Origin: Mycobacteriaceae bacterium
GTDB lineage: Bacteria; Actinomycetota; Actinomycetes; Mycobacteriales; Mycobacteriaceae
NCBI GenBank assembly: GCA_019245755.1
Contig: JAFARC010000001.1
Coordinates: 34,932 to 98,931 of the forward strand
Reading direction: 5' to 3'
DNA: 64,000 nt
Shown here in pieces: positions 8,248-17,278 of the stretch. The position numbers were made by a program, and so were the translations under genes. Position 1 is the stretch's first letter. Every line of letters starts with the position of its first letter. A model generated the notes under the pieces. It did no database searches. It was not told the DNA's origin and saw only the letters and a program-made list of their open reading frames with translations.

Positions 8248-10154
8248 CCGCCACCCACATTCCCCCGCAAGCGGGAGGTGCCCCCGCCCTGCAAGGAGGT
8301 ACCTCCACGCCGGTCCGAGTTCGCGAGTACGACGGCGCGGATCGGTGGCGCGGCCGCGTCCGCGACGGCGCCGACGACAGTTCGCCCATCGACGAAACGG
8401 TGCCGCGACCCCGCGAGGCCCGCGCACTGCTGGCCTGCATGCTGCGGCCGTACCGGCTGACACTGGCGCTGCTGGCGCTCGTCGTCGTGGTGGAAAACGC
8501 TGCGCGCCTGTCCGTTCCACTGCTGGTGCAGCGCGGCATCGACCACGGCATCCCGCCCATCGTCGACGGCGGCTCGGCGCGGGTGTTGATGACGATCGTC
8601 GCCGCACTGTGCGCGGTGGTGCTGATCCAGGCGAGCAGCCGGTTGTTCTTCCTGCGCCGCTCGGGCCGGATCGGCCAACGGCTGCTGCTGCAACTGCGTC
8701 GCCGGGTGTTCCGCCAGTTTCAGCGGCTCGACATCGCCTTCCACGACCGGTACACCTCAGGCCGGGTGGTCAGCCGCTCCACCAACGACGTCGAGGCGAT
8801 CCAGGACATGCTCGAAACCGGGTTCGACAGCCTGATCACCGCGGTGCTGACGCTGGTCGGGACGGCGGTTCTGCTCGTCACGCTCGACGTGCGCCTGGGG
8901 CTGATGTGCCTGGGTGCCTTCCCGGTCCTGGTGGTGCTGGTCTGGTGGTTCCGCACCGAATCGTCGAAGACCTACCGCAAGGTACGCGAGAACGCGGCGC
9001 TAGTGATCGTGCACTTCGTGGAGACGATGACGGGCATCAAGGCGGTGCAGGCGTACCGCCGCGAGCCGCGTAACCAGGAAATCTTCGAAGACATCGCCGA
9101 CCGATACCGGGCCGTCAACGAGCGGACGTTCAAACTGCTGGCCGTGTTCATGCCGGGTGTGAAGCTGGTCGGTAACCTCACCACCGGTGTGGTGCTTCTC
9201 TACGGCGGATACCGCGTGCTGCACGGCCAGATGACCATCGGCACCTTGGCGGCGTTTCTGCTGTACCTGCGGATGTTTTTCGAGCCGATGCAGGACATCT
9301 CGCAGTTCTTCAACACCTTTCAGTCGGCGGCGTCGGCGCTGGAGAAGCTGGCCGGAGTGCTGGCGCAACGGCCCGGCATCCGCGATCCCGAGCGGCCGGT
9401 GCCGCTGCATGCGGTGCGTGGCGAGATCGGTTTCGGCCATGTGCATTTCTGCTATGTGCCGGGCCGGCCGGTGTTGTCCGATCTCACGCTGACGGTGCCA
9501 GCCGGTCAAACCGTGGCGCTGGTTGGAACCACCGGCGCGGGCAAGACCACCGTCGCCAAGCTCATCGCCCGGTTCTATGACCCGACCAGCGGGTCGGTGA
9601 CGCTCGACGGTATCGACTTGCGTGATCTGGCCCAGACGGACCTGCGCCGCCACGTCGTGATGGTCACCCAGGAGAACTTTGTTTTCGGCGGCACCGTCGC
9701 CGACAACATCGCGTTCGGCCGGCCGAACGCCGCCGACGACGAGATCCGCGCGGCCGCAACGGCTATCGGGGCCAACCGATTCATCGAAGCGCTGCCGGGT
9801 GGATACCATACCGACGTCGCCAAACGCGGCGGCCGACTCTCGGCGGGCCAGCGGCAGCTGATCGCGTTCGCGCGGGCGTTTCTCGCCGACCCGGCGGTGC
9901 TGATCCTCGACGAGGCGACGTCCGCGCTGGACATCCCCAGCGAGCGCATGGTGCAGCGGGCGCTGGAGACTGTGCTGGCCGACCGGACCGCGCTGGTCAT
10001 CGCGCACCGGCTCTCCACCGTGCAGAGCGCCGACCGGGTACTCGTCCTCGACCACGGCCGCATCGTCGAAGACGGACCGCCCAGTGAACTCATCGGCCGC
10101 ACCGGTGGCAGGTACGCCGCGCTGCACCGCGCCTGGGTGGAGTCCTTGGTCTAA
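8244..10154 (+). CDS. ABC exporter half-transporter, catalytically canonical subunit
   Basis: 636 aa from ATG 8244 (overlaps the previous stop). A long N-terminal extension of about 60 residues includes low-complexity PPQAGGAPALQGGTSTP encoded by palindromic repeat DNA. The TMD spans about 80-370, the NBD about 395-630: Walker A GTTGAGKT (~426), Q-loop VTQENFVFGG, signature LSAGQ (second Gly to Ala), Walker B LILDEATSALD with catalytic Glu, H-loop IAHRLST. Its changed signature faces the partner's degenerate Walker site, giving one dead and one active ATP site. Ends stop-to-stop with the relaxase gene. Confidence 0.9.
   Translation: MTATHIPPQAGGAPALQGGTSTPVRVREYDGADRWRGRVRDGADDSSPIDETVPRPREARALLACMLRPYRLTLALLALVVVVENAARLSVPLLVQRGIDHGIPPIVDGGSARVLMTIVAALCAVVLIQASSRLFFLRRSGRIGQRLLLQLRRRVFRQFQRLDIAFHDRYTSGRVVSRSTNDVEAIQDMLETGFDSLITAVLTLVGTAVLLVTLDVRLGLMCLGAFPVLVVLVWWFRTESSKTYRKVRENAALVIVHFVETMTGIKAVQAYRREPRNQEIFEDIADRYRAVNERTFKLLAVFMPGVKLVGNLTTGVVLLYGGYRVLHGQMTIGTLAAFLLYLRMFFEPMQDISQFFNTFQSAASALEKLAGVLAQRPGIRDPERPVPLHAVRGEIGFGHVHFCYVPGRPVLSDLTLTVPAGQTVALVGTTGAGKTTVAKLIARFYDPTSGSVTLDGIDLRDLAQTDLRRHVVMVTQENFVFGGTVADNIAFGRPNAADDEIRAAATAIGANRFIEALPGGYHTDVAKRGGRLSAGQRQLIAFARAFLADPAVLILDEATSALDIPSERMVQRALETVLADRTALVIAHRLSTVQSADRVLVLDHGRIVEDGPPSELIGRTGGRYAALHRAWVESLV
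8264..8306. repeat. Palindromic repeat DNA translated as the ABC exporter N-terminus
   Basis: CCCGC-aa-GCGGG at 8264-8275 is followed by the perfect 12-bp palindrome GGAGGTACCTCC at 8295-8306, within the first 20 codons of the second exporter gene. The composition looks like an intergenic repeat captured by the ORF rather than conserved protein. A later start could exclude it. Confidence 0.5.
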
Positions 10155-13100
10155 ATCGACTGGTCTTGCTCCAGGTCACGCTCGATGTCTGCCTGGCTGT
10201 GTATGTCGTGTTGCCGGCGGTGCGACGGCTGTGCGGGCGGTGTGCGGTCACGGTCGGCATCGGGTGAGCCCAACGTTTGGGCCCATGGCAAGTCATGGCG
10301 CAGCGCCTCGAACAGCGCGTTGGGTGACCGTCGAAGGTCCGCGACGAGAACGAGCTTGGCGTCTGCGTCCTTGGCGGTTCGAGCCAGGTACGCGATGTCG
10401 CGGGCGCCGAGTTGGCCAGCGTCGTCGACGACGACGATCGCGCCAGGAGGAATCGTCCAGCGGCGGCTGTCGAGCCGCTCGCGGACGCGTTCAATGCCGG
10501 CAATGGTGTGCGCGACGGCATGGCTGCCGGTGTCGGCTTCCGCTGTGTCGGCGACCCGGCATAGCAGCACGCGGCGGTCGTCGGTTTCGGCGGCCCTGCG
10601 CAGCGCGATCAGCGCGGCGGTCTTGTCCGCATCGGGTGCGACCGCCAGCGGAATGACCGTGTACGGGCTGGATGCCACGGCGCTGACCGCCTCGGCGTCC
10701 GCCTCGTTCAGACCGTCAAGCGTGTGCGGCGCGGGACGCAGGATGCCGGCGCTGGAGCGGTGGCCCGCGTCGGTCAGCACCGCAAGCTCATGGCCGGCCT
10801 CGGCCGGATCCGGTGGTGCCTTCGGCCCGGAGATGTCCTCGTCGAGATGAGCGGCCTCCCCCGCGAACAGGTCCACCCGATAGGTCAGCACCCGAGCGTA
10901 CTCATCGAGCGGCACGGGTGCGCCTTGGACCGCGGCGTCGAGGAGGTGTTCGGCTGCGGCGGCCAGCAATTCGGCCGGCGTCCAGTGCCGCGGATCGGCC
11001 GCGTTGACCGCGGCGACCAGGCCCGACCACGCCGGGTCGGCGATGATCGCTTCGGCCACCACCGGACCGAACAGCCGGCGCAATTCCGGTACCCAATCGG
11101 GCCGCAACGCGGTCGCGGTGGTCTCCACCGTGGCCGGCCCGAGTGTGCCCGCCAGCCGCCACCACAGCGCCGCCGCCGGCAGCTCGTCGGGAAGCGGCCC
11201 GTCGGCGTGGAGCGCGTCCTCGATGAGGCGTTGCACGTCGAGGCCCGCTCGGGCAGAGACGTCAAGGCGCCCGGCAAGCTGCGGCCAGTACGGGTCGCGG
11301 CGCAGCCGCGGATCGGCGCGGTCGGCCATCGCCCGCCATCGGGCCGTGTCGGCACCGGGCCGGCCGAAGACGACGGCGGCGCGTCCCTCGAGGAGGCGCT
11401 GAATCACCCTTGCGCGCAGCGGGTATTGCGGTGGTCCGGCCGGGCGGTCGTCGTTGGCGTCGACGCCCGTGGCCGCCCGGAACACCGCCAGCTCGGCCAG
11501 CAGTTGTTGATGTCCGTTGATGAGCGGGCGCGCCCACAGCGGCGCGGTCGCCGCCGTCCAGCCGCGGGCCGCTGCCCGGATCGCGTCGGCGAGGTCGGTG
11601 ACCAGCGCGGCACGCCCGGCCAGGTACGGGCCCCAGTGCGGATGCTGATGCAGGCGCGGCGGTACCGCCGGCAGCCAGCGCAGGGGACCGGTCGCGGTGC
11701 CGGCCGGGTCGGTCAGGCGCCAATCCAGCACCGCCGCAGCGTCGTGGACGGTGTCCACCTCCTGCGTGGCAAGCGCGTGCTGCAGGCGGTGCAAAGGATC
11801 ATCGCCGGCAATCGCCAGCATCGCCAGGTGTTTGCGCAACACCGGCCATGCGGGCATGCCGCTCATGCCGGGGCGCAACTCCTCGGCGCCCGCGTCGATG
11901 CGGCTCATGGTGTCGCGCCCGAGCTGGTGCTCGGCGGCTGATCCGATCGCGTCGACGTACATGTCCGCGCAACGCCGCAGGCGTGCGAACGGGTCGGTGG
12001 CGCGGCGCGCGGCGGTGGTCGCCGACGTCTGGGCGCCGTCACGGGACACGATCGCGGTCAGTAGGTCAACCGCCGTCGGCGGGCGGGTTGCCTTCGGGGT
12101 GAGGATGCGGTGCGGGTCGGATTCGGCGGTGCTGAAATACAGCTCGTTACGGTACCTTCCCCGGGTCAGGGCGACGTAGAGCTGTTGGCGGGTCAGCGCG
12201 TCGCAGCCGACCACGTGGGAGGTGTCGGCGGTGACACCCTGGGCGGCGTCGATGGTGCATGCGTACCCCAGGGTGGTGTGCGCGCGGACGTAGTCGGCAG
12301 GCAGCGTGACCCTCGTGCGCAGCGTCAGGTGGCTGACGGTCAACGCGCCGCCGGATTGCACGCGGGTAACGCGCCAGCGGTGGCCGTTGCGGACCCAGTC
12401 TCGTTTGTTCAGCCGCAGCCAGCGGGCGTTGCGCCGGGTGCAGACAACGTCACCCTCCGAGGCGGTGAGGCCGTCAGCCAGAACGACGGTGCGGCCGGTG
12501 GTCCCGGAGTTGCGGGTCTCGGTGAGTCGGTCGAGACGGGCGCGCTCGTTGAGCCCAGCCACCAGGTAGTTGGTCGGCGCGAGCAGCACCGCATCCTTTG
12601 CTGCCTTGGTGTCGTTTCGCCATGCCGTGTAGGCCATTTCGGCGGCGGTGGCGTCCGCGCCGACGTGCACGCGGTGGTGGTCGATGTAAAAGCCGATGCC
12701 CGCTGGGTCGCCGGCCCGGATCGCCAGCGACGCGGCACCTTCGGCGGCGCCCAGCCGCTCGTCGCGAAAGCGCACCAGCTCGGTCAGTGTCACCGTGTCG
12801 TGCGCGTGGGCGATGTCGCGCAGCACCCCGCCGGCCGAGATCGAGGCCAGCTGGCCGTCGTCGCCGATGAGCCGAATGCTGGCGCCGTTGGTCGTCGCGT
12901 GGGCGATCACGGCGTCCAGCTCCCGGGTGCCGCACATGCCGGCCTCATCGACGATGAGCAGCGTGTCGGCGGTGACGGTGTCGAACCAGCTGCGCGCGTC
13001 GTCGGTGACGGGTCGGCCGTCGCGGTCGTGCGGTGCGGTGTCACCGGCCGCCAGGTGAACATATTTGGCGACCGTGTCGGTGACGGTGTTGAGGTCGCCT

Positions 13101-15061
13101 CGCAGTACTTCGGCCGCCGCGGCGGTGGGGGCCAGCCCGATGACGTTGCCGCCCGAACCATGCCAGGCGTGCGCCAGGGCGGCCATCGCTGTCGTCTTGC
13201 CGGTTCCGGCCGGCGCCAGCGCAAGCTGCACCCGGCAACCCGAGGTCGCCATCTCACGCACCAGCGCGCCCTGTCCGGCGTTGAGCTCGCGGCCGTTGGC
13301 TCGCTGTTCGGCGAAAGCGTGTGCTACGGCATCGACATCGGCTCGGCGGCCGCCTTTTTGGCCCGCCGCGGCCAGGATGCGGCGTTCGGCTTGGACGATG
13401 CGGTGGCTGGTGTACACGGCGGTGTCGTGGCCGGAATAGACGCTGGCGCCGCCTCGGCGGCGTAGCGGGGCCGGCTCGTTGCGATCCTCATCGGTGGTGT
13501 GGGCGTAGCGGATGCTATGCGCGGTCAGGGCGTTGGCGGTGATACGTTCGGCCAGGCCAGCGTCTGCGGCGTGGCCGGTAGCGCGGACGATGCGCTGCGC
13601 CTCAGCGAGCACATGGGTGCGCTGCCAGGTAGCGCGCAGGCTGGAGAGGGTGCCGATCGCCTCGGCGGCCCTGTCGTCGATCCACTTGGCGGTGGCCGGC
13701 TCAGTTCGGAGAGTACGGCGCCCGGTCACATTGTTGACCAGTTCCGCGACCCGGTGGTAGCCGCCGAGCGTTTCGATCGCCTCGGTGCGCCAGGTGTGAC
13801 GCTGTTCGGCCAGGCTTCGTGCTTGATGCTTGGCGGCGCGGGTTTCAAGGCTGGCCTGCTGGGCCAGCGCCAGCGACTCGATCGTGGTGGGTTCGCGGCC
13901 GTGTCGGGCCTGGAAAAGCTTGGCGAGATCACCGATCCGGTTCTCGATGGCGATGCGCCGCGACGACCAGCGCTCGAGCAGTTCGGCACTCATGCCGACG
14001 ATCTCTCGGACCGGGCGTTGGTGGCGGCGCTGGGGCGTGGCGGGCGCGAACTGCACGCCGAGCGCGTTGCCGAGGTGAGCCTCCAGCCGCGTGTTGTAGA
14101 GCTCGGACGCGGCGACCGTCACCTTGTAAAGCGGGGTGCCGTCGAGCGCCAGCCAGCGCGGGATGCCGTCATGTCCAACGGCTCTGACCTTGTTGCTGAC
14201 GGTGACGTGGGTGTGCAGGTCCGGGGAACCCGCGCGGTTGTCACGGTGGGTGAACGCGGCGGCGATTAGCCCGGTGGTGTCGACTTGCTGGATTCCGTTG
14301 GTGCCCAATCTGGTGAAGGCAGCATTTCGTTCGAGAAACGCGAGGGTGTCGGCGACAGCGTTGTGGTGGCAGTCTTCGATGCGTTGGGCGACGGTACGGG
14401 GCGCGATCGCCCACAGCGCCGAGACACTTTTCACCGGGCTGAAGGTGAGATCATAACCCGCTACGGCGGTGGTCGGCTTGCGGGAGCTGCGGGCGACGAA
14501 CCCAGTCAATTCCCGATCGTCCTGCGGCGGGCGGCCGTAGTGCTCGATGAAACATCGGGTGGCCAGCCGCGTGCGGATCAGGGCGCGGGCGTCGGGATCG
14601 AGTGGGGCATCCGATGCGCGGCCGCGCTCGGCGTCTTTGAACGCCGCGGCGAGCCTGATCCTGAATTCACTTTCGCCGCCGCGGATTCGAAACGGCCGAC
14701 CTAGTCGGGCCGCGGCGACGGCGGCCGCACCGTGCAGGCCCGCGCCGGTGACGTGGCGCACGATGTCATCGGCGTTGGGGTGCAGGCCTTCGCCGAACAA
14801 CGCCTTCATCTGGTTTTCGGTTACCGCCGAGCCTTGGGGCACGGACCAGAGCTGTTGCAGGTGAGCATCTTCGGTGTCACGACCGAGCGGATCGCACAGC
14901 GCTGCCAGGCCGCTGCCGAGCCAGACGCCGGGACTTTCGCCTTTGGCGCTGTAGAAGTCGGCCAGGCTGGCGCGGCCTTTGTCGGTGCCGTCGACCGCCG
15001 CGACCTGGCGGATCAGGTAGAGGTAGCCGTCGCCCGCGGTCAGTTTGTGCAGACCCATCAC
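10151..15061 (-). CDS. MobF/TrwC-type relaxase fused to RecD-like helicase (TraA-like), very large
   Basis: 1636 aa. The N-terminal relaxase domain (about 1-330) has GYDLTFSPVKSVSALWA and the metal-binding LHTHVTVSN (~282), with candidate tyrosines near the N-terminus (GYLYLIR). The helicase part has Walker A LAPAGTGKTTAM (~618) and Walker B LLIVDEAGM (~700), then QQLYVALTRGR (motif VI, ~1010). A long Ala-rich region follows, and the last 200 residues hold a second NTPase-like unit: APDADKTAAL (~1475) and AIVVVDDAGQLG (~1545), apparently with a broken P-loop. It should nick oriT and unwind the transferred strand. Its 3' end overlaps the exporter stop codon. Confidence 0.92.
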   Translation of the reverse strand: MMGLHKLTAGDGYLYLIRQVAAVDGTDKGRASLADFYSAKGESPGVWLGSGLAALCDPLGRDTEDAHLQQLWSVPQGSAVTENQMKALFGEGLHPNADDIVRHVTGAGLHGAAAVAAARLGRPFRIRGGESEFRIRLAAAFKDAERGRASDAPLDPDARALIRTRLATRCFIEHYGRPPQDDRELTGFVARSSRKPTTAVAGYDLTFSPVKSVSALWAIAPRTVAQRIEDCHHNAVADTLAFLERNAAFTRLGTNGIQQVDTTGLIAAAFTHRDNRAGSPDLHTHVTVSNKVRAVGHDGIPRWLALDGTPLYKVTVAASELYNTRLEAHLGNALGVQFAPATPQRRHQRPVREIVGMSAELLERWSSRRIAIENRIGDLAKLFQARHGREPTTIESLALAQQASLETRAAKHQARSLAEQRHTWRTEAIETLGGYHRVAELVNNVTGRRTLRTEPATAKWIDDRAAEAIGTLSSLRATWQRTHVLAEAQRIVRATGHAADAGLAERITANALTAHSIRYAHTTDEDRNEPAPLRRRGGASVYSGHDTAVYTSHRIVQAERRILAAAGQKGGRRADVDAVAHAFAEQRANGRELNAGQGALVREMATSGCRVQLALAPAGTGKTTAMAALAHAWHGSGGNVIGLAPTAAAAEVLRGDLNTVTDTVAKYVHLAAGDTAPHDRDGRPVTDDARSWFDTVTADTLLIVDEAGMCGTRELDAVIAHATTNGASIRLIGDDGQLASISAGGVLRDIAHAHDTVTLTELVRFRDERLGAAEGAASLAIRAGDPAGIGFYIDHHRVHVGADATAAEMAYTAWRNDTKAAKDAVLLAPTNYLVAGLNERARLDRLTETRNSGTTGRTVVLADGLTASEGDVVCTRRNARWLRLNKRDWVRNGHRWRVTRVQSGGALTVSHLTLRTRVTLPADYVRAHTTLGYACTIDAAQGVTADTSHVVGCDALTRQQLYVALTRGRYRNELYFSTAESDPHRILTPKATRPPTAVDLLTAIVSRDGAQTSATTAARRATDPFARLRRCADMYVDAIGSAAEHQLGRDTMSRIDAGAEELRPGMSGMPAWPVLRKHLAMLAIAGDDPLHRLQHALATQEVDTVHDAAAVLDWRLTDPAGTATGPLRWLPAVPPRLHQHPHWGPYLAGRAALVTDLADAIRAAARGWTAATAPLWARPLINGHQQLLAELAVFRAATGVDANDDRPAGPPQYPLRARVIQRLLEGRAAVVFGRPGADTARWRAMADRADPRLRRDPYWPQLAGRLDVSARAGLDVQRLIEDALHADGPLPDELPAAALWWRLAGTLGPATVETTATALRPDWVPELRRLFGPVVAEAIIADPAWSGLVAAVNAADPRHWTPAELLAAAAEHLLDAAVQGAPVPLDEYARVLTYRVDLFAGEAAHLDEDISGPKAPPDPAEAGHELAVLTDAGHRSSAGILRPAPHTLDGLNEADAEAVSAVASSPYTVIPLAVAPDADKTAALIALRRAAETDDRRVLLCRVADTAEADTGSHAVAHTIAGIERVRERLDSRRWTIPPGAIVVVDDAGQLGARDIAYLARTAKDADAKLVLVADLRRSPNALFEALRHDLPWAQTLGSPDADRDRTPPAQPSHRRQHDIHSQADIERDLEQDQSI

Positions 15062-15250
15062 CGCGGCATCACGGTCTGAAAGTACGTGCGGCGGCGGCGT
15101 TATGAGTGGAGCGTGACCGTTTCGTGACCTGAATGCAAGAGGTGTGAGGGTCGGCCATGGTGTGAAACCGGGCGTGCTGGTAGGCGAGTGCCGTGATGTG
15201 TCGGGGGTTCATTGCTGCGCAGTGTCATGCGGCGGCTTATGGTCGGGCGC
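15062..15250. other. Candidate oriT / divergent promoter region
   Basis: This 189-bp gap separates the divergently transcribed relaxase and small HTH gene, the usual place for oriT beside a MobF relaxase. Inverted ACGGTC / GACCGT arms occur at about 15,072 and 15,113, plus repeated GTGA-type words. No nic consensus can be named by eye. Assignment is positional inference. Confidence 0.4.
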
Positions 15251-15619
15251 ATGGGTAGTGCGACGAGCAAGGTGGAAGCGCGCAAGGCCGCGCGGCAGGC
15301 GCAGGCGGCCGCGCAGGCCGCCGCGGCGCTGCGCGCCAAGCTGAATGTGGAAGATCTGGCCACGTTTTTCGCCGCGCAAAGCCGCGCCGACGCCGTGGAG
15401 GAGTGGCTGGTACAGCAGCAGGGCAAGCTGCATGCCGAGGCGGATGGCCGGCGGGCGGCGCAGCGGCGCACCGCCGGGGCCGCGCTGCGGTCGATCCGTG
15501 ACCGCGGCGAGACCACGAGATCGGTGGCCGCGCTGGCAGGGATCAGTGAAACCGTGGTTCGCGCGCTGATCAAGGAGGCCGCCACGCCGTCGGGGTCGTC
15601 CGGGTCGGGCCGCGGCTGA
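15251..15619 (+). CDS. Small Ala-rich coiled-coil/HTH protein, possible relaxosome accessory factor
   Basis: 122 aa from ATG 15251 (MGSATSKVEARKAARQ). The first 60 residues are Ala/Lys/Gln-rich and predicted coiled-coil; the C-terminal part has TTRSVAALAGISETVVRAL, a clear helix-turn-helix (compare sigma/Xre-like second helices). It diverges from the relaxase across the putative oriT, the layout of mobilisation accessory or transfer-repressor proteins. DNA-binding is well supported by the HTH; the role is inference. Confidence 0.6.
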   Translation: MGSATSKVEARKAARQAQAAAQAAAALRAKLNVEDLATFFAAQSRADAVEEWLVQQQGKLHAEADGRRAAQRRTAGAALRSIRDRGETTRSVAALAGISETVVRALIKEAATPSGSSGSGRG

Positions 15620-15647
15620 CGTTGTGCTGCCTGTGGTGCCGCGGTGC

Positions 15648-17237
15648 TCAGGCCGAGACCAGTGCGGGCGGCAGATACGGGGTCGCCGCCGGCGGCGTGG
15701 CGCGCGGCACGCCCAGTGTCACCAGGTTGTCGACCGCGGGATGGGTAATGCCGGCCGGACCTCGGCCGAACACGTCGAGCAGCCGGGTGGTCATCGCGGT
15801 GAACACGCGGTTCACCTCGGCGACCGTCGGCCCGGGGAAGGCGCAGCCCGGGTCGAGCCCGCAGATCCACCACTGGGTGCCCGAGGAGAACACGCCCGCC
15901 CCGCTGGGCGTGGCGTAGTACGTGGTGTCCTGAAACCCGGCGCGCCCGCGGCAGCTCAGCGGCGAGTGGAACAACACCTGCAGCGGGCGCGGCGTCGGCA
16001 CATCCAGATCAACGGACGAGTACTCGTTGCCGACCATGCCGGGCAGCCGCTGCCCCGGCGCCACGATGCCGTGGAGCAGCCAGCTGTCCGGCGCGGCCGC
16101 CACCATGTCCGCGCTGACCGGATTGCACCGGTAGAAGTTGCCAAGGATGACGCTTTCCGGGCGCGGGTTCGGCGGGCTGCGCCACTCCTGCGTGGCGTCC
16201 ATGGGGTCGGTCTTGGCGATCGGGTCCTCTTGAAAGCTCTTGTAGTCGACCTCGATGCGGTGGGGGCCCAGCGGCGAGGACTCGAGGCGCATGTGCCGGT
16301 AGATTTCGTTACCGCCGAGGAACGCCAGGTTCACACCGCTGTCGCGGGCCCGCACCACGTTGTTGCGCATGCCTGCTGACCAGTACTCATCATGGCCCAG
16401 CGTGACCACCGCGCGGGCACCGTCGAGCAGGTGCGGATCGGCGTGCAGGTCCACGTCGGTGGCGTAGCCCAGCTGGTGCGCGGACTTTTCGGCGAACAGC
16501 AGGAACGGCAGCTCGAAGTACAAGAAGTCCCCGGCGCCCTGCATGGTGTCGGCCCGGTAGGGCCGGTCGAAGCTCACCGCCCTGGCGCGCTCGGAGTAGG
16601 TGCCGGCGGGGCCGACGTAGAGGCTGTAGCCGCCCCAGTTGTTGTAGGCCTGCCAGGTTGTGACCGCGTTGATGACCACGATGCGGCCCAAGTTCGACGG
16701 AGTGCGCACCGTGAGAGGCACGAACTGCGCGGCAGAGTTGGCCCCGTCGAGGCGAAGCAGGTAGTCACCGGGCGGCCAGCCGGCGGTATCCAGGGTCAGC
16801 GATGGCTGCCACGGCGCCACGACGGTGTGGGTGGGCTGCTGCACCACGGGGATGGCCTGCACGGCACCGGGCTGCGGTGCCGACTTCCACACCTGGCGTA
16901 CCTCGGATCCGGCGTAGTTGCCGATCCGGTACGCGGTCGCGGTGAAAGTCGGGGCGGTAGTCGAGACGAACAGCCGCACCGGCTGGCCCGGTAGCGCGCT
17001 GGTGCGGTCGGCGAAGCCCTCGATCGCATGCTCGGGGCCGGGGTGGGTGATCCGCCAGTTCCGGGTGCCCGGCGCCGCCGCGACGGTGGTCGGCCGCGAC
17101 GGTCGGGTCGGCGGTGGCGTGGCGGTGCCGGGCCTGGAACAGGCGCAGGCGGCGAGAGCCACCGCGACCGCCACGGCGACCCATGTCCGCCCGCGGCGGC
17201 CCGGGAAGACGCCCACGCTGCAGGGTATTTCCCGCAC
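15648..17237 (-). CDS. Lipoprotein with N,N-dimethylformamidase beta-subunit-like C-terminal domain
   Basis: 529 aa, probable GTG start at 17237; a downstream start is possible. Twin-Arg-rich n-region and hydrophobic stretch VAVAVAVALAACAC form a lipoprotein signal, so mature protein would be anchored at Cys about residue 31-33, followed by a Pro/Thr linker. An Ig-like strand-rich segment (LPGQPVRLFVSTTAPTF) precedes the large domain with VTLGHDEYWSAGMRNNV and LAFLGGNEIYRH, hallmarks of the DMFase beta-like family common in actinobacteria. Most members are uncharacterised; amide hydrolysis is not shown. Ends 28 bases from the HTH gene's stop (convergent). Confidence 0.75.
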   Translation of the reverse strand: MREIPCSVGVFPGRRGRTWVAVAVAVALAACACSRPGTATPPPTRPSRPTTVAAAPGTRNWRITHPGPEHAIEGFADRTSALPGQPVRLFVSTTAPTFTATAYRIGNYAGSEVRQVWKSAPQPGAVQAIPVVQQPTHTVVAPWQPSLTLDTAGWPPGDYLLRLDGANSAAQFVPLTVRTPSNLGRIVVINAVTTWQAYNNWGGYSLYVGPAGTYSERARAVSFDRPYRADTMQGAGDFLYFELPFLLFAEKSAHQLGYATDVDLHADPHLLDGARAVVTLGHDEYWSAGMRNNVVRARDSGVNLAFLGGNEIYRHMRLESSPLGPHRIEVDYKSFQEDPIAKTDPMDATQEWRSPPNPRPESVILGNFYRCNPVSADMVAAAPDSWLLHGIVAPGQRLPGMVGNEYSSVDLDVPTPRPLQVLFHSPLSCRGRAGFQDTTYYATPSGAGVFSSGTQWWICGLDPGCAFPGPTVAEVNRVFTAMTTRLLDVFGRGPAGITHPAVDNLVTLGVPRATPPAATPYLPPALVSA

Positions 17238-17278
17238 GGCGCGGCGTTACACCTGTCTTCGGCCCGGGGCGCCCGTGA

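Noticed and set aside
10185..13465. Several long plus-strand open frames antisense to the relaxase gene
   Set aside because: They are Arg/Gly/Val-rich shadows of the high-GC relaxase frame, without motifs or RBS.
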